Assembly (NCBI GenBank): GCA_020632595.1
Contig: JACKFF010000005.1
Location: 218,888 to 282,887, forward strand
DNA length: 64,000 nucleotides
Direction of reading: 5' to 3'
From: Nitrospiraceae bacterium
Lineage (GTDB): Bacteria; Nitrospirota; Nitrospiria; Nitrospirales; UBA8639
A model generated the notes under the pieces. The model saw only the letters and a program-made list of their open reading frames with translations, had not been told where the DNA came from and searched no databases. Positions 21,929 through 30,161 of this stretch are shown one piece after another (position 1 is the first letter of the stretch; each line of letters opens with the position of its first letter). Both the position numbers and the translations under genes were made by a program.

Positions 21929-22231
21929 ATGAAAACACAACACAAGATCATTGGATTTCTTCTTGCCATCATCCTGGCCATCCTGCCCCTTTCTTCGGCA
22001 TTGGGCGTCCAGCATATCCTGGCCGGGGCAGACCTCGCCGGCCATGCCCACTCGGATTTCGATCTCTGTGACTGGGTGCATATTCAGACGACAGGTTCCC
22101 TGTCGTTCGATGCGAACTCTTCATGGCTTTGTCTGTTTGGATCCGGCGATGTGGTGGTCCAATCACCCTCACGTTTCAATAACCAGTCGGTTATTTCCTC
22201 CAGTCCACCTCGAGCTCCTCCTCAAGCGTAA
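21929..22231 (+). CDS. Small secreted protein, DUF2946-like
   Basis: A 100-residue protein with an N-terminal signal-like segment (IIGFLLAIILAILPLSSALG) and a mature part with HAHSDFDLCDWVH, later a second Cys, and a terminal PPRAPP. The order His-Cys-Trp in the centre and a Pro-rich ending recalls DUF2946, a family of small exported proteins often found beside metal-uptake receptors. The match is loose and from memory. ATG 21929 gives a compact signal peptide; the open frame continues upstream to 21854 without conserved content. It stands alone, downstream of the Fur/MerC unit. Confidence 0.5.
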   Translation: MKTQHKIIGFLLAIILAILPLSSALGVQHILAGADLAGHAHSDFDLCDWVHIQTTGSLSFDANSSWLCLFGSGDVVVQSPSRFNNQSVISSSPPRAPPQA

Positions 22232-22390
22232 TTCCCGGAATTTCTCAATCCGTATTTCGAAAAACTGAAACTAGGCCTGAGTTCCTTCCGGGACCTTGGA
22301 CAGGCGCGGATCTTCGTTCTGTCGATATCAGGATCTTGGGAGCGCCTGCTCTAGCTTCCTTCTTTATCCCGGGTCGGGGGGAGGTTTAGG

Positions 22391-22645
22391 CTATGAGGCA
22401 GATAGTTGACGATCCAGATAGGAGGATGACAGGTGCCGGAGCCGGCGTAAGTGAAGGCTGGTGTGAATAAAGACGATGCCGACCATTCCACAGGCAAGGG
22501 CCGGCTTCACGATAGAAAAGATGAGCAGCAATGTCAGAAAGAGAGTCATCATCATGTGTGTTCTCATGGGTTGATCTGTAGAGGCGATGGCTGAGGACAT
22601 ATTGATATGTTCGGCCGAATCCGGGCCTAGCTTGAGAGTGGACAA
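22391..22645 (-). CDS. Hypothetical small membrane protein (weak)
   Basis: An 84-residue frame on the minus strand with one strong hydrophobic segment (MMMTLFLTLLLIFSIVKPALACG), which could be a signal peptide or single membrane helix starting from an internal Met. It has no recognised family. The surrounding 560 bases (22232-22791) contain nothing else I can support. Confidence 0.3.
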   Translation of the reverse strand: MSTLKLGPDSAEHINMSSAIASTDQPMRTHMMMTLFLTLLLIFSIVKPALACGMVGIVFIHTSLHLRRLRHLSSSYLDRQLSAS

Positions 22646-22791
22646 AGAGAATGATCCGGAGAAACCCTGGCCACAATACCGGGATTAAACGACCACTGAT
22701 TGGTTAAAACGACCATTCGTCGGGATAGCTTCGTGGAAATAATCTATCGGGTCTATGATGGGGCGCCAATTTTCGGAAGAAAAGGAAATGG

Positions 22792-24930
22792 ATGCCATGG
22801 AAGAGGGCCGTGTTGACTGAAGTGTCCGATTTTTCTGTCTCGTTTATCGCGCATGTCAGCGGGTACGCCGTCGGTATGATTTTGTATGCCATGTTGTTGT
22901 GGCTGGTTTTTCGGGCGTTGCAGGAATCGACCCAAAAGAATCAGAGCGAACCCTCTGCCCAATCCCCCAGATGGCTTGCATGTTGGACGGCAATTTTAGG
23001 CTTGCTGTGGAATGTTGGAGCTCTGCTGGCCTTTCTGCTTCCGAATTTACACCTGACCGCACCGCTTCCGGTGTTGTATGCGTTGGCGGTCTCCGCATTG
23101 GGATTTCTTCCCGCTGTCGTTGTTCTGGCTATGGTTGAAACGCAGCCCATGGGCCTGCCTGCCTGGATTCGTCGATCGATTTCTGCAGCGGGTTTTGGGT
23201 TGAGCGGGTGGGCATCCCTCATGCACCTGCATGCTGCTCTGAGCGGGGAATCGGGGAGCATGTCCGGAGCAGCGCTCCAGGCCATGGTCTGGGGCTTTCT
23301 CGTGCTTTTGATCTGGCTTCTTGCTGTCAGAGTGCGGGCTGAGGGGTGGGATTATATGGGGGGAATCGTGGTGCTCTCCGGATTGGCCATTGCGGTTCTT
23401 CCCTTTAGTCAGCATGAGACCGGGGAATATTCCTGGGGCATGGAGGTTGTCGGTCATCATGCCAATCTCCTGTTGGCCCTGGCCATTCTCTATCAGGACT
23501 ATCGCTTTGCTCTGGGAGACCTTTTCTTGAAGCGGGCGTTATCCTTTTTGGTGTTGGCCCTGGTGACGCTTGGTGCCTTGATCACCGTTGGGATTCCGGT
23601 GTTACGGCTCGACCCGGACAATGAAATGGCTAACCTATCCCGGCTTGGTGTTTTTTTTGCACTTTGGATCATCACGGCGCTGGCCTATCCCCATTTACGA
23701 AAAGCCGTGATCTGGCTGGTGGATGTCGTGGTGTTGAGACGACCGGACTACGATCAACTCAGGCAGGAGGTGGCAATCGCTGCTAATGAGGAGGAAGAGC
23801 CAGAGCGGATTTTGTCCCGTACCGGTGCATTACTTCAGCCTGCTCTGTTGGCCAGACAGATTACCTGGAGGCCTTGGAGCCTGGAGAGCGAGGCCGGATC
23901 TGAATGGCCGGGTCAGGTCGGCGTACTGGACGGGGATCGTGGGGAAGAATCTCCGGCGAGTCGAGCCATCTCCGTTGAAAGCCTGGTAAGAAAAGGAAGC
24001 AGTGAATCATCCTTGTCCCGGCCTGGCGGAGAAGAATTCCTCGTGTTCATTCCGACGATGGAATTGCCTCAATACGTTCTGGTGATTCAGGGGCTTCTTC
24101 ATCGACGGCGATTGCTTTCGGACGACCTGTTCCTATTGGAAGCCGTGGCGCATATCATTGCCCGAAGGATCGATGCGGTGCGATCGGCCCATGAGCGCTG
24201 TGCCGTGGCCATTCGAGAGCAGGAAATGAGAAAACTGACCATTGAGGCGGAACTCCGGGCTCTTCGCACGCAATTGAACCCTCACTTTTTATTTAATGCC
24301 TTGACCACTATTGGCTATCTCATTCAAACGGCACCGGCGCGGGCGCTGGACACGCTCATGCGGCTGACGGAGTTGCTGAGAGGCGTGTTAAAGCGTCTTG
24401 AGGGGGATTTTTCCACCTTGGGTCAGGAGGTGGATTTAGTCCAGGCGTATCTCATGATTGAACAGGCGCGTTTCGAACGGCGGTTGGCCTATCAAGTCAA
24501 TGTGCCGTCAAATTTACGAGATCTGCCTGTGCCGGCTCTGGTGTTGCAACCACTGGTGGAAAATGCGGTGAAACACGGAATTCAAAAATGTGCCAAGGGA
24601 GGGATCATTAAAATTGGGGCTGAAGTGGAACAACGGAAAAACGAAAATGGTCACGAAGCTTGGAGGACTCGTGATCTTGTGATCAAGGTGCAGGATACGG
24701 GACAGGGTCCGGAAGACAAGGGGCAGGAGGTCGCCTGGGGAGCCGGAATCGGGTTGGCCAATATTAAGAAACGTCTTCATTTGCATTATGGCGATCATGC
24801 TGCGTTATCTATGCATCGGAGTCCAAAGCTTGGCACGATTGTCCACATCCGTATTCCTCTTGTTGGTTCGAGCGATCTCCTGGCAGAAGAATCCGAATGC
24901 CTTCCTTCCGGCCAGGGGGTGAAAGAATGA
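22792..24930 (+). CDS. LytS-type sensor histidine kinase
   Basis: A 712-residue membrane kinase. The N-terminal ~310 residues form about eight hydrophobic segments without a known periplasmic domain. A linker of GAF-like length follows. Then comes a His_kinase (PF06580-type) domain with LNPHFLFNAL, phospho-acceptor His at residue 498, and an HATPase domain with LQPLVENAVKHG (N box near 591) and GIGLANIKKRL (G box). It should phosphorylate the LytTR regulator, whose start overlaps this stop (ATGA). A kinase of this kind directly in front of a Tad pilus locus suggests control of pilin expression. The signal sensed is unknown. The ATG at 22792 is preceded by AAAAGGAAA. Confidence 0.88.
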   Translation: MPWKRAVLTEVSDFSVSFIAHVSGYAVGMILYAMLLWLVFRALQESTQKNQSEPSAQSPRWLACWTAILGLLWNVGALLAFLLPNLHLTAPLPVLYALAVSALGFLPAVVVLAMVETQPMGLPAWIRRSISAAGFGLSGWASLMHLHAALSGESGSMSGAALQAMVWGFLVLLIWLLAVRVRAEGWDYMGGIVVLSGLAIAVLPFSQHETGEYSWGMEVVGHHANLLLALAILYQDYRFALGDLFLKRALSFLVLALVTLGALITVGIPVLRLDPDNEMANLSRLGVFFALWIITALAYPHLRKAVIWLVDVVVLRRPDYDQLRQEVAIAANEEEEPERILSRTGALLQPALLARQITWRPWSLESEAGSEWPGQVGVLDGDRGEESPASRAISVESLVRKGSSESSLSRPGGEEFLVFIPTMELPQYVLVIQGLLHRRRLLSDDLFLLEAVAHIIARRIDAVRSAHERCAVAIREQEMRKLTIEAELRALRTQLNPHFLFNALTTIGYLIQTAPARALDTLMRLTELLRGVLKRLEGDFSTLGQEVDLVQAYLMIEQARFERRLAYQVNVPSNLRDLPVPALVLQPLVENAVKHGIQKCAKGGIIKIGAEVEQRKNENGHEAWRTRDLVIKVQDTGQGPEDKGQEVAWGAGIGLANIKKRLHLHYGDHAALSMHRSPKLGTIVHIRIPLVGSSDLLAEESECLPSGQGVKE

Positions 24931-25706
24931 GCGGAAAACTCCGGGTTATTGTTGTTGACGATGAGCGGCCGGCACGTTCATTTCTGACGACGACCTTGAA
25001 GACTCTGGATGATGTCGACATTGTGGGAGAGGCCGAGAACGGTGAGGACGCGATCAGCCTGATTCAACGGGAACAACCCGATCTGGCATTACTGGATCTT
25101 CAAATGCCCGGACTGGATGGCCTTTCCATGGTCAAGGCCATCAAAAAAGGGCATATTCCGTTGATTGCGTTTGTCACAGCCCACAATGAATATGCCATTG
25201 AGGCGTTCGATATCGAGGCCATCGACTACTTATTGAAACCGGTCGACCGCACGCGACTGCGTAAAACCATCAAACGGGCAAAGGAGCGTCTGGAACGGGA
25301 AGATGTCATGGCGAATGAATTGGAAGCTCGACCGCGCGGCAAGGAGGGAGCCCCTCCGGAGGATTCGGATTACATGGACCGTCTCCCGATCAAAAAGAAA
25401 GAAGAGATCATTTTTCTGCCGGTGAATCAGATTGCCTCCATTGTCTCGGATGGAGAGCTGATGCATATCACGACCCTTCGAAAGGAACGTCATACCATCA
25501 GCCACCGGCTCAAGGCGCTTGAGGCCAGACTGGACCCCAGGCGATTCGTGCGATTGGGTCGCGGGACTTTGGTCAATGTGGAGTCGATATGCCGGGTGGC
25601 CACTATGCCGGGAGGGTCGTATGTCGTTACCTTGACGAATACTCAACAACTCAGGGTCAGCCGCAGTCAGTCACGATTTTTACGGCACCAAATCCTGAGG
25701 TTGTAA
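24927..25706 (+). CDS. LytTR-family response regulator
   Basis: A 259-residue regulator: a CheY-like receiver (acidic pocket D11/D12, phospho-acceptor D57 in LLDLQMPGLDG, KP loop in YLLKPVD), a charged linker, then a LytTR DNA-binding domain from about residue 155 to the end (LPVNQIASIVSDGELMHI, RRFVRLGRGTLVNVESI, LRVSRSQSRFLR). It pairs with the overlapping LytS-type kinase. The first Flp pilin gene starts 318 bases downstream, and direct repeats fitting the LytTR-binding pattern lie in that gap, so it is probably the activator of the pilin genes. A decayed copy of its 3' end occurs in front of the second pilin. Confidence 0.9.
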   Translation: MSGKLRVIVVDDERPARSFLTTTLKTLDDVDIVGEAENGEDAISLIQREQPDLALLDLQMPGLDGLSMVKAIKKGHIPLIAFVTAHNEYAIEAFDIEAIDYLLKPVDRTRLRKTIKRAKERLEREDVMANELEARPRGKEGAPPEDSDYMDRLPIKKKEEIIFLPVNQIASIVSDGELMHITTLRKERHTISHRLKALEARLDPRRFVRLGRGTLVNVESICRVATMPGGSYVVTLTNTQQLRVSRSQSRFLRHQILRL

Positions 25707-25782
25707 GATCCCTGCCTTACGGATTGGTCCCTCGCCGGTTTTCCCTTCCCCTCTGCCATAATCCAGTCATTCAGGCGAATCA

Positions 25783-25851
25783 ACCGCTCATGAAATTATA
25801 TGACCGTTCATAAAAAAAGACTGTGGATTACGCGCATCCCGCCTTTATAAA
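25783..25851 (+). promoter_or_regulatory. Candidate LytTR-dependent promoter of pilin gene 1
   Basis: Two direct repeats, ACCGCTCAT (25783-25791) and ACCGTTCAT (25803-25811), 20 bp apart start to start. The second fits the LytTR-binding pattern (T/A)(A/C)(C/A)GTTN(A/G)(T/G) exactly. A -10-like TATAAA (25846-25851) follows 34 bp later, and the -35 region is poor, as for an activator-dependent promoter. The transcript would have a leader of about 165 bases. Confidence 0.55.
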
Positions 25852-26024
25852 TTGACAGGTATTCGAAGTGACAGTTTAGAAAGGCCGTGTAGCCCGTTCA
25901 GTGACAGGTTTCCGGATATCGTAAGTCTCAGGCGAGTGACCGGACGCTCGAAGGAGGATTGGTCCTCTTTGGCCCCAGAAAGGTGCATGAGGCGTCAATA
26001 TCACTAAAAAAGGAGGGTTTTCCC

Positions 26025-26372
26025 ATGTTTAAAAAGTTACGTAGTCAAGCAGGCGCGGCGTTGGTGGAATACAGTCTCCTCGTCGCGGGAATCGCCTTAA
26101 TCGGAGCGGCCGCCGTGGCGGTATTCGGCCACAAAACCTCGGATATGATGGCCGCAATCGCTGCGGTGTTGCCCGGGGCGCATGCTGACGATAATGGCCC
26201 CATTGTCAGCGGTAAGATTATTGAAACCGCAGATGGTCAAGGACCTGGTGGAAATGCCATTGCCTTGGATATTAACGGCATTGTTGCCAACGCCGGCACC
26301 GAACGGCTAGGAAATAATTTTGGGACCACTACGAGTATTTCGACATTGGTTGTCGAAGCTCAATCTGAGTAA
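26025..26372 (+). CDS. flp: Flp-type pilin (type IVb)
   Basis: A 115-residue prepilin. A short basic leader (MFKKLRSQAG) is followed by the class III cleavage site and hydrophobic helix AALVEYSLLVAGIALIGAAAV with the Flp-typical Glu-Tyr pair; cleavage is expected after Gly10. The C-terminal ~75 residues are longer than in most Flp pilins (50-70 residues in total) and polar, ending GTERLGN-x(n)-STLVVEAQ. It starts the Tad locus and would polymerise into the pilus. AAAGGAGGG lies 7 bases upstream of the ATG. An intrinsic terminator follows, so pilin mRNA is made separately and probably in excess over the assembly genes. Confidence 0.9.
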   Translation: MFKKLRSQAGAALVEYSLLVAGIALIGAAAVAVFGHKTSDMMAAIAAVLPGAHADDNGPIVSGKIIETADGQGPGGNAIALDINGIVANAGTERLGNNFGTTTSISTLVVEAQSE

Positions 26373-26405
26373 GCTCCCTAGGGTTTGTACATGCACGCGA
26401 GTGAA

Positions 26406-26442
26406 AAGCCTTCCCGGTCGAATCAGGCCGGGAAGGCTTTTT
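26406..26442 (+). terminator. Intrinsic terminator after pilin gene 1
   Basis: A 12-bp perfect stem AAGCCTTCCCGG / CCGGGAAGGCTT with a 10-base loop, then a T-run (26438-26442). It lies 33 bases after the pilin stop. The same structure follows the second pilin. Confidence 0.92.
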
Positions 26443-27204
26443 GTTGTCTGTCGAGCACATTCAACAGGTTGGAGGATGCAAGTCATTTCGACAATTTATG
26501 ATAGTGAAGTCATCGCGAGGCACTAATAGGATCTCGGAGAAGTCCTCAGACGGCGTTCTTTGCCTGCGCCGCAGAACGAAGAGGCGCGGCAACCAGGTCG
26601 TGGTGGACGAGCCAAAACGGGGCAATTCTGAGCATCCTGCTTGGGTCATCTGTTTGGGACTTTGCGGCCTATGTCGCTTTCAGCAGGCAAATATAGTTGT
26701 TTCGCAATAAGAGCAGGGTTGTGGATGAATGAAGGCACCCGGTCGCCCTGAAAGACGATTCAGGGAGTGTTGAATAATAAAGATGTTCAAGGGAAAATTT
26801 GCCCAGGATTAGATTTCTCATCAAAGGCTCCGGGTCGGTTCAAAAAAGCATGCCCTGAGTCTTCCCAAAGGGTCCGTCCAGCAAGGCCGCAGCCGTTTTT
26901 ACGCGCGGAGCGTACGCGTAGTACGTGAGCACGGGAAAATGGCGAGAACGCCGCTGGCGGCTTTTTTCAACAGACCCATTCACTAACCAAATGACTCACG
27001 CCCACAACTCAGGCCAATCCGAATGTTGCAAGCATGTAAGGGTGATACGTCACCCCACCCGGGTTACATACCAATTGCTTAGGGCTAGCGTTTACCAGTC
27101 CCGTTTATTTGGGCAAACCCAGATTTTGTAAGAGACCTGCACTGTTCTTCGCTCTCTCACCGGTTTTCCCCTCCACCACTTCAATCCAGTCATAGAGGCC
27201 ATCA
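26443..27204. other. Region between the two pilin units
   Basis: About 760 bases with no supportable gene. The right end (about 27061-27131) still reads as a decayed tail of the LytTR regulator (QLLRASVYQSRL versus QLRVSRSQSRFL) and belongs to duplication copy 2. The middle carries the palindrome-rich element listed separately. The rest is unassigned. Confidence 0.5.
26860..26985. repeat. Nitrospira-type dispersed intergenic element
   Basis: A stretch with the pattern GGGTCCGTCCAGCAAGGCCG ... GCGTACGCGTAGTACGTGAG ... GAGAACGCCGCTGGCGGC ... TTTTTTCAACA. I recall closely similar intergenic elements in Nitrospira genomes. It contains several short palindromes and no coding frame. Only this copy is in the window, so repetition cannot be shown here. 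Confidence 0.45.
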
Positions 27205-27273
27205 ACCGCTCATGACATGAATGTAACTGTTCAAAAAAAGAAAGTGGAATACATGAGATGGCGACCTTATAAG
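27205..27273 (+). promoter_or_regulatory. Candidate LytTR-dependent promoter of pilin gene 2
   Basis: The direct repeats are ACCGCTCAT (27205-27213) and ACTGTTCAA (27226-27234), 21 bp apart start to start. A -10-like TATAAG (27268-27273) lies 33 bp after the second repeat. The geometry equals that of the first pilin promoter. The second half-site is weaker here. Confidence 0.5.
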
Positions 27274-27441
27274 TGAACAGATAAGGATGCCTTCTTAAAT
27301 TCCATTAACCCATTCAGTCAAAAACCAATTCCGGATTACCAGGCCTTGGGCGAGCGCCCGGACGCTTGAAGGAGGATTTGTCTTCTTTGACCCCAGAAGG
27401 GTCCCTGAGGCGGCACTATCACTTCAAAGGAGGGTTTTCGT

Positions 27442-27789
27442 ATGTTTAAAAAGTTACGTAGTCAAGCGGGCGCGGCGTTGGTGGAATATAGCCTTCTCGT
27501 CGCGGGCATTGCCTTGATCGGAGCCGCCGCCGTGGCGGTATTCGGCCATAAAACCACGGATATGATGGCCGCGGTCGCTGCGGTGTTGCCCGGGGCACAT
27601 GCTGACGATAATGCCCCGATTGTCGCAGGAAAAATCATTGAAACCAGTGTAGATGGTGGACCCGGTGGCGATGCCATTGCCTTGGATATTGGCGGCATTG
27701 TTGCCAACGCCGGCACCGAACGGCTAGGAAATAATCTTGGGACCACTACGAGTATTTCGACCTTGGTTGTCGAAGCTCAAGCTGAGTAA
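27442..27789 (+). CDS. flp: Flp-type pilin (type IVb), second copy
   Basis: A 115-residue prepilin, about 88% identical to the pilin at 26025. The leader and helix (MFKKLRSQAG, AALVEYSLLVAGIALIGAAAV) are identical. Differences cluster in the middle (PIVAGKIIETSVDGGPGGDA) and are conservative elsewhere, so both are under selection as pilins. A strong ribosome-binding site (AAAGGAGGG) precedes the ATG. It could be the major or minor pilin of the same filament, or a dosage copy. The presumed prepilin peptidase (TadV/CpaA) is not in this window and must be elsewhere. Confidence 0.9.
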   Translation: MFKKLRSQAGAALVEYSLLVAGIALIGAAAVAVFGHKTTDMMAAVAAVLPGAHADDNAPIVAGKIIETSVDGGPGGDAIALDIGGIVANAGTERLGNNLGTTTSISTLVVEAQAE

Positions 27790-27822
27790 GCTCCCAAGGG
27801 TTTGTGTATGCACGCGAGTGAA

Positions 27823-27859
27823 AAGCCTTCCCGGCCTGACTCGACCGGGAAGGCTTTTT
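27823..27859 (+). terminator. Intrinsic terminator after pilin gene 2
   Basis: The same 12-bp stem as after pilin 1 (AAGCCTTCCCGG / CCGGGAAGGCTT), with a different 10-base loop, followed by TTT (27857-27859). It separates pilin transcription from the assembly genes. Confidence 0.92.
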
Positions 27860-28052
27860 GTTTGAGCCGTCCATGTGTAAAAAATAACCGTTCATTGGAC
27901 GACCCTGACAGTCCAGAAGAATCACCTCGTGGGCGAACGATGTAATCTCCTATAAGACATTAAAGACATTAACAGTCGGGCCATACACACCCTTGCGGGG
28001 CATGTGAGGGAAAAGCGGATTGGGCCTGGAGCAGGATAGCGTAGGTTTGTAG

Positions 28053-30161
28053 ATGAACGAGGTTTTAAAGAACACCATGAAAGATCATTCAGCAGCCGGA
28101 TTGCCAAGGCCTGCCACTCTGGGCTATCTGAATGTTCCGCGCATGAGCCTGCTGGTTAGCGTGATCTTTCTGCTTCTTCTTCCCAGTGCAATGGCGCAAA
28201 CGCCCTCTTCGAAGCTATCTCCAAGGACAATAGTTCTTAAAAAATCCCCGGAGTCTCCTATCCCTTTGCGCGTGATTGTGGCCCAACACCGACGTGTTGT
28301 GATTGATGATCCGGTGCAGCGGGTTGCGGTGGGCGATACGTCAATCGTTTCGGCTCAGTTGATTAACAACAAGGAAATTCTGATTCTTGGGCAGCGCCCC
28401 GGACGCACGTCGATCATTGTCTGGCTTCAGTCAGGAGCGATTCGTCATTATCAATGCAATGTGCAACGGGATCTTTCCGTTCTGCATGCGGCTTTGCATA
28501 ACGTTCACCCCAGTATCGGTGTGACCAGTGCCCCGGACCGTGATGCCATCATTCTGACCGGAAAGGTGCCTGATGTGACCTATTCCCAGGCGGCGGAAGG
28601 GATCGCGCAGAAATATGTGAATGCCAGACGGGGAACAAGGAGATCAGGTCAGGGGCCGTTTGTGCAAAGTCCCGGCGGGCAGCCGGCCAATCAGACTCAG
28701 CCCGGGGGGTCGAATCAATCCTCGGGATCATCCGGCCCTTCCTCTGATGATGAGGGAGATGAGGAATCCTCATCAAGCGATTCCTCCGACCCCGTTCAAG
28801 TTACGGAGGACACCCCTGTCGGAGGGACTATCATCAATTTGATTCAATTGGACACGTTGCCGGCAACTCCGGAGGAGCGCATGCAAGAGGCAATCCGGAA
28901 TCTTGGGGGTGAGCAGGTGACGGTGCGGCGAGTAAAACGAGGTGTTGTGCGTGATGATGAGCAGGATGTCTTTGTCCTGGAGGGATCGGTGAAAAATCAA
29001 GTGGCCCTCTTGCGCGTGCTGGAGGTAGGTTCCCGAATGCTGACCGGCCAGGGGGCCACGCGACAAAATATTCGCGTGGTGGGTGATGAAGCGGGGGCGT
29101 TGGCCGGTCGATTAGGACAACAGCAAGGGGGGCAGCAAGGGCAGCAAGGGCGACTGATGATTGGTGGGGGCGGCGGCGGGATTGGTCAGCTATTTGGAGG
29201 GGCTGGTACGACGTCTGGGCGCATCAGTAACCGGGTACAATCGAATCTGGGCCGGGCCAAAGTGATTGAAGCGGCCCACGGACGCATTCTCTCCTTTCTT
29301 CATGTGAGGGATCTTCCGCAAATTCGGGTCAACATCAAGCTCTATGAAGTCAATCGGACAAAACTGCGGTCCTATGGCTCCGATCTGATCGGAACCTTTG
29401 ACAATTTCGGGACGGCTCCAGAGTCCGGGGTCCGAAACATTTTAGGCTTTCTGAGTGGTACGCTTGCGGTCGACACGTTCATTCAAAGTGGGCAGTTTGC
29501 CCTTGAATCAGTCTTCACGTTTTTGGAGAGACTGGATTTGGCGCGAAGCCTGTCTTCTCCTTCGCTCACCGTGTTGTCTGGAGAAATTGCCGCTTTTCTG
29601 GTTGGAGGAGAAGTCCCGATTGAGCAGGCATTTTCCCCGTTTTTCGGTGGTGGAGAGACGCCTGGCGCGGCAGGGGTTTTTCAGTTTGTCACGTTTCGTG
29701 AATTCGGGATCTCCCTCCGTGTTCGCCCGCTGGTGGGAGAAGACGGGGATTTGACGATCGACGTGGTTCCGCAAGTGGTGACACCTGATTTGCGCTTGAC
29801 GACGGGCATTGCAGAGGCCACTGGAACCAATCAACCCACGACAGCATTCAAAAACCGGTCCATGCAGACGAGCGCACGCATGCAGGATGGCCAGGCCATC
29901 CTGATTGGAGGTCTCCTCTCGCGTGACAAATCGGATCAGCAGAGCTTTATTCCTGGGATTCGTGATATCCCGGGGTTGGGTTGGTTGTTTCGACGGTTTA
30001 CGCAAAACAACGAAGAGGTTGAACTCGTTATTATCATCCATCCTGTCATTATGAGAGAACCGATTCCCGAGGTGGGCCTCTGGGCTTTTCCAGCTCTCAC
30101 CGACTATCGACCGGCCTGGGAATTCAAGTCATGGCCGGCACCTGAGGGGAAAGGCTTGTGA
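28053..30161 (+). CDS. cpaC: Tad pilus secretin (RcpA/CpaC family)
   Basis: A 702-residue outer-membrane secretin. A signal-like segment (MSLLVSVIFLLLLPSAMA, about residues 31-48) precedes the periplasmic N-domain (VVIDDPVQRVAVGDTSIV, LGQRPGRTSIIVW). The C-terminal secretin domain has LSSPSLTVLSGEIAAFLVGGEVPI, VVPQVVTPDLRL, ILIGGLLSRDKSDQQSFIPGI and a final VELVIIIHPVIM. Two low-complexity inserts are unusual: an acidic Ser/Gly stretch near 205-250 and a Gln/Gly stretch near 355-390. It forms the pore through which the Flp pilus exits. It is the first gene of the assembly operon, and its stop overlaps the TadE-like start (GTGA). The start could also be the ATG at 28077. Confidence 0.92.
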   Translation: MNEVLKNTMKDHSAAGLPRPATLGYLNVPRMSLLVSVIFLLLLPSAMAQTPSSKLSPRTIVLKKSPESPIPLRVIVAQHRRVVIDDPVQRVAVGDTSIVSAQLINNKEILILGQRPGRTSIIVWLQSGAIRHYQCNVQRDLSVLHAALHNVHPSIGVTSAPDRDAIILTGKVPDVTYSQAAEGIAQKYVNARRGTRRSGQGPFVQSPGGQPANQTQPGGSNQSSGSSGPSSDDEGDEESSSSDSSDPVQVTEDTPVGGTIINLIQLDTLPATPEERMQEAIRNLGGEQVTVRRVKRGVVRDDEQDVFVLEGSVKNQVALLRVLEVGSRMLTGQGATRQNIRVVGDEAGALAGRLGQQQGGQQGQQGRLMIGGGGGGIGQLFGGAGTTSGRISNRVQSNLGRAKVIEAAHGRILSFLHVRDLPQIRVNIKLYEVNRTKLRSYGSDLIGTFDNFGTAPESGVRNILGFLSGTLAVDTFIQSGQFALESVFTFLERLDLARSLSSPSLTVLSGEIAAFLVGGEVPIEQAFSPFFGGGETPGAAGVFQFVTFREFGISLRVRPLVGEDGDLTIDVVPQVVTPDLRLTTGIAEATGTNQPTTAFKNRSMQTSARMQDGQAILIGGLLSRDKSDQQSFIPGIRDIPGLGWLFRRFTQNNEEVELVIIIHPVIMREPIPEVGLWAFPALTDYRPAWEFKSWPAPEGKGL

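Larger units (their letters stand above)
25623..26442 (+). repeat. Segmental duplication, copy 1 (regulator tail, pilin promoter, pilin, terminator)
   Basis: About 0.8 kb that recurs at about 27061-27859. It starts inside the end of the LytTR gene and runs through the leader, the pilin gene and its intrinsic terminator. Similarity is highest in the pilin gene and in the ~70 bases before it, and lower further upstream. Boundaries are approximate. Confidence 0.6.
27061..27859 (+). repeat. Segmental duplication, copy 2
   Basis: Second copy of the unit at 25623-26442. Its left end is a decayed version of the regulator 3' end, which includes the TTGTAAGA around the stop codon (27126). It then continues through the leader, pilin 2 and the terminator. 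Confidence 0.6.

Noticed and set aside
25852..26024. Cyclic di-GMP riboswitch in the conserved pilin leader
   Set aside because: The leader is conserved between the two copies, but the GEMM core motifs are not present; shared ancestry of the duplicated unit explains the similarity.
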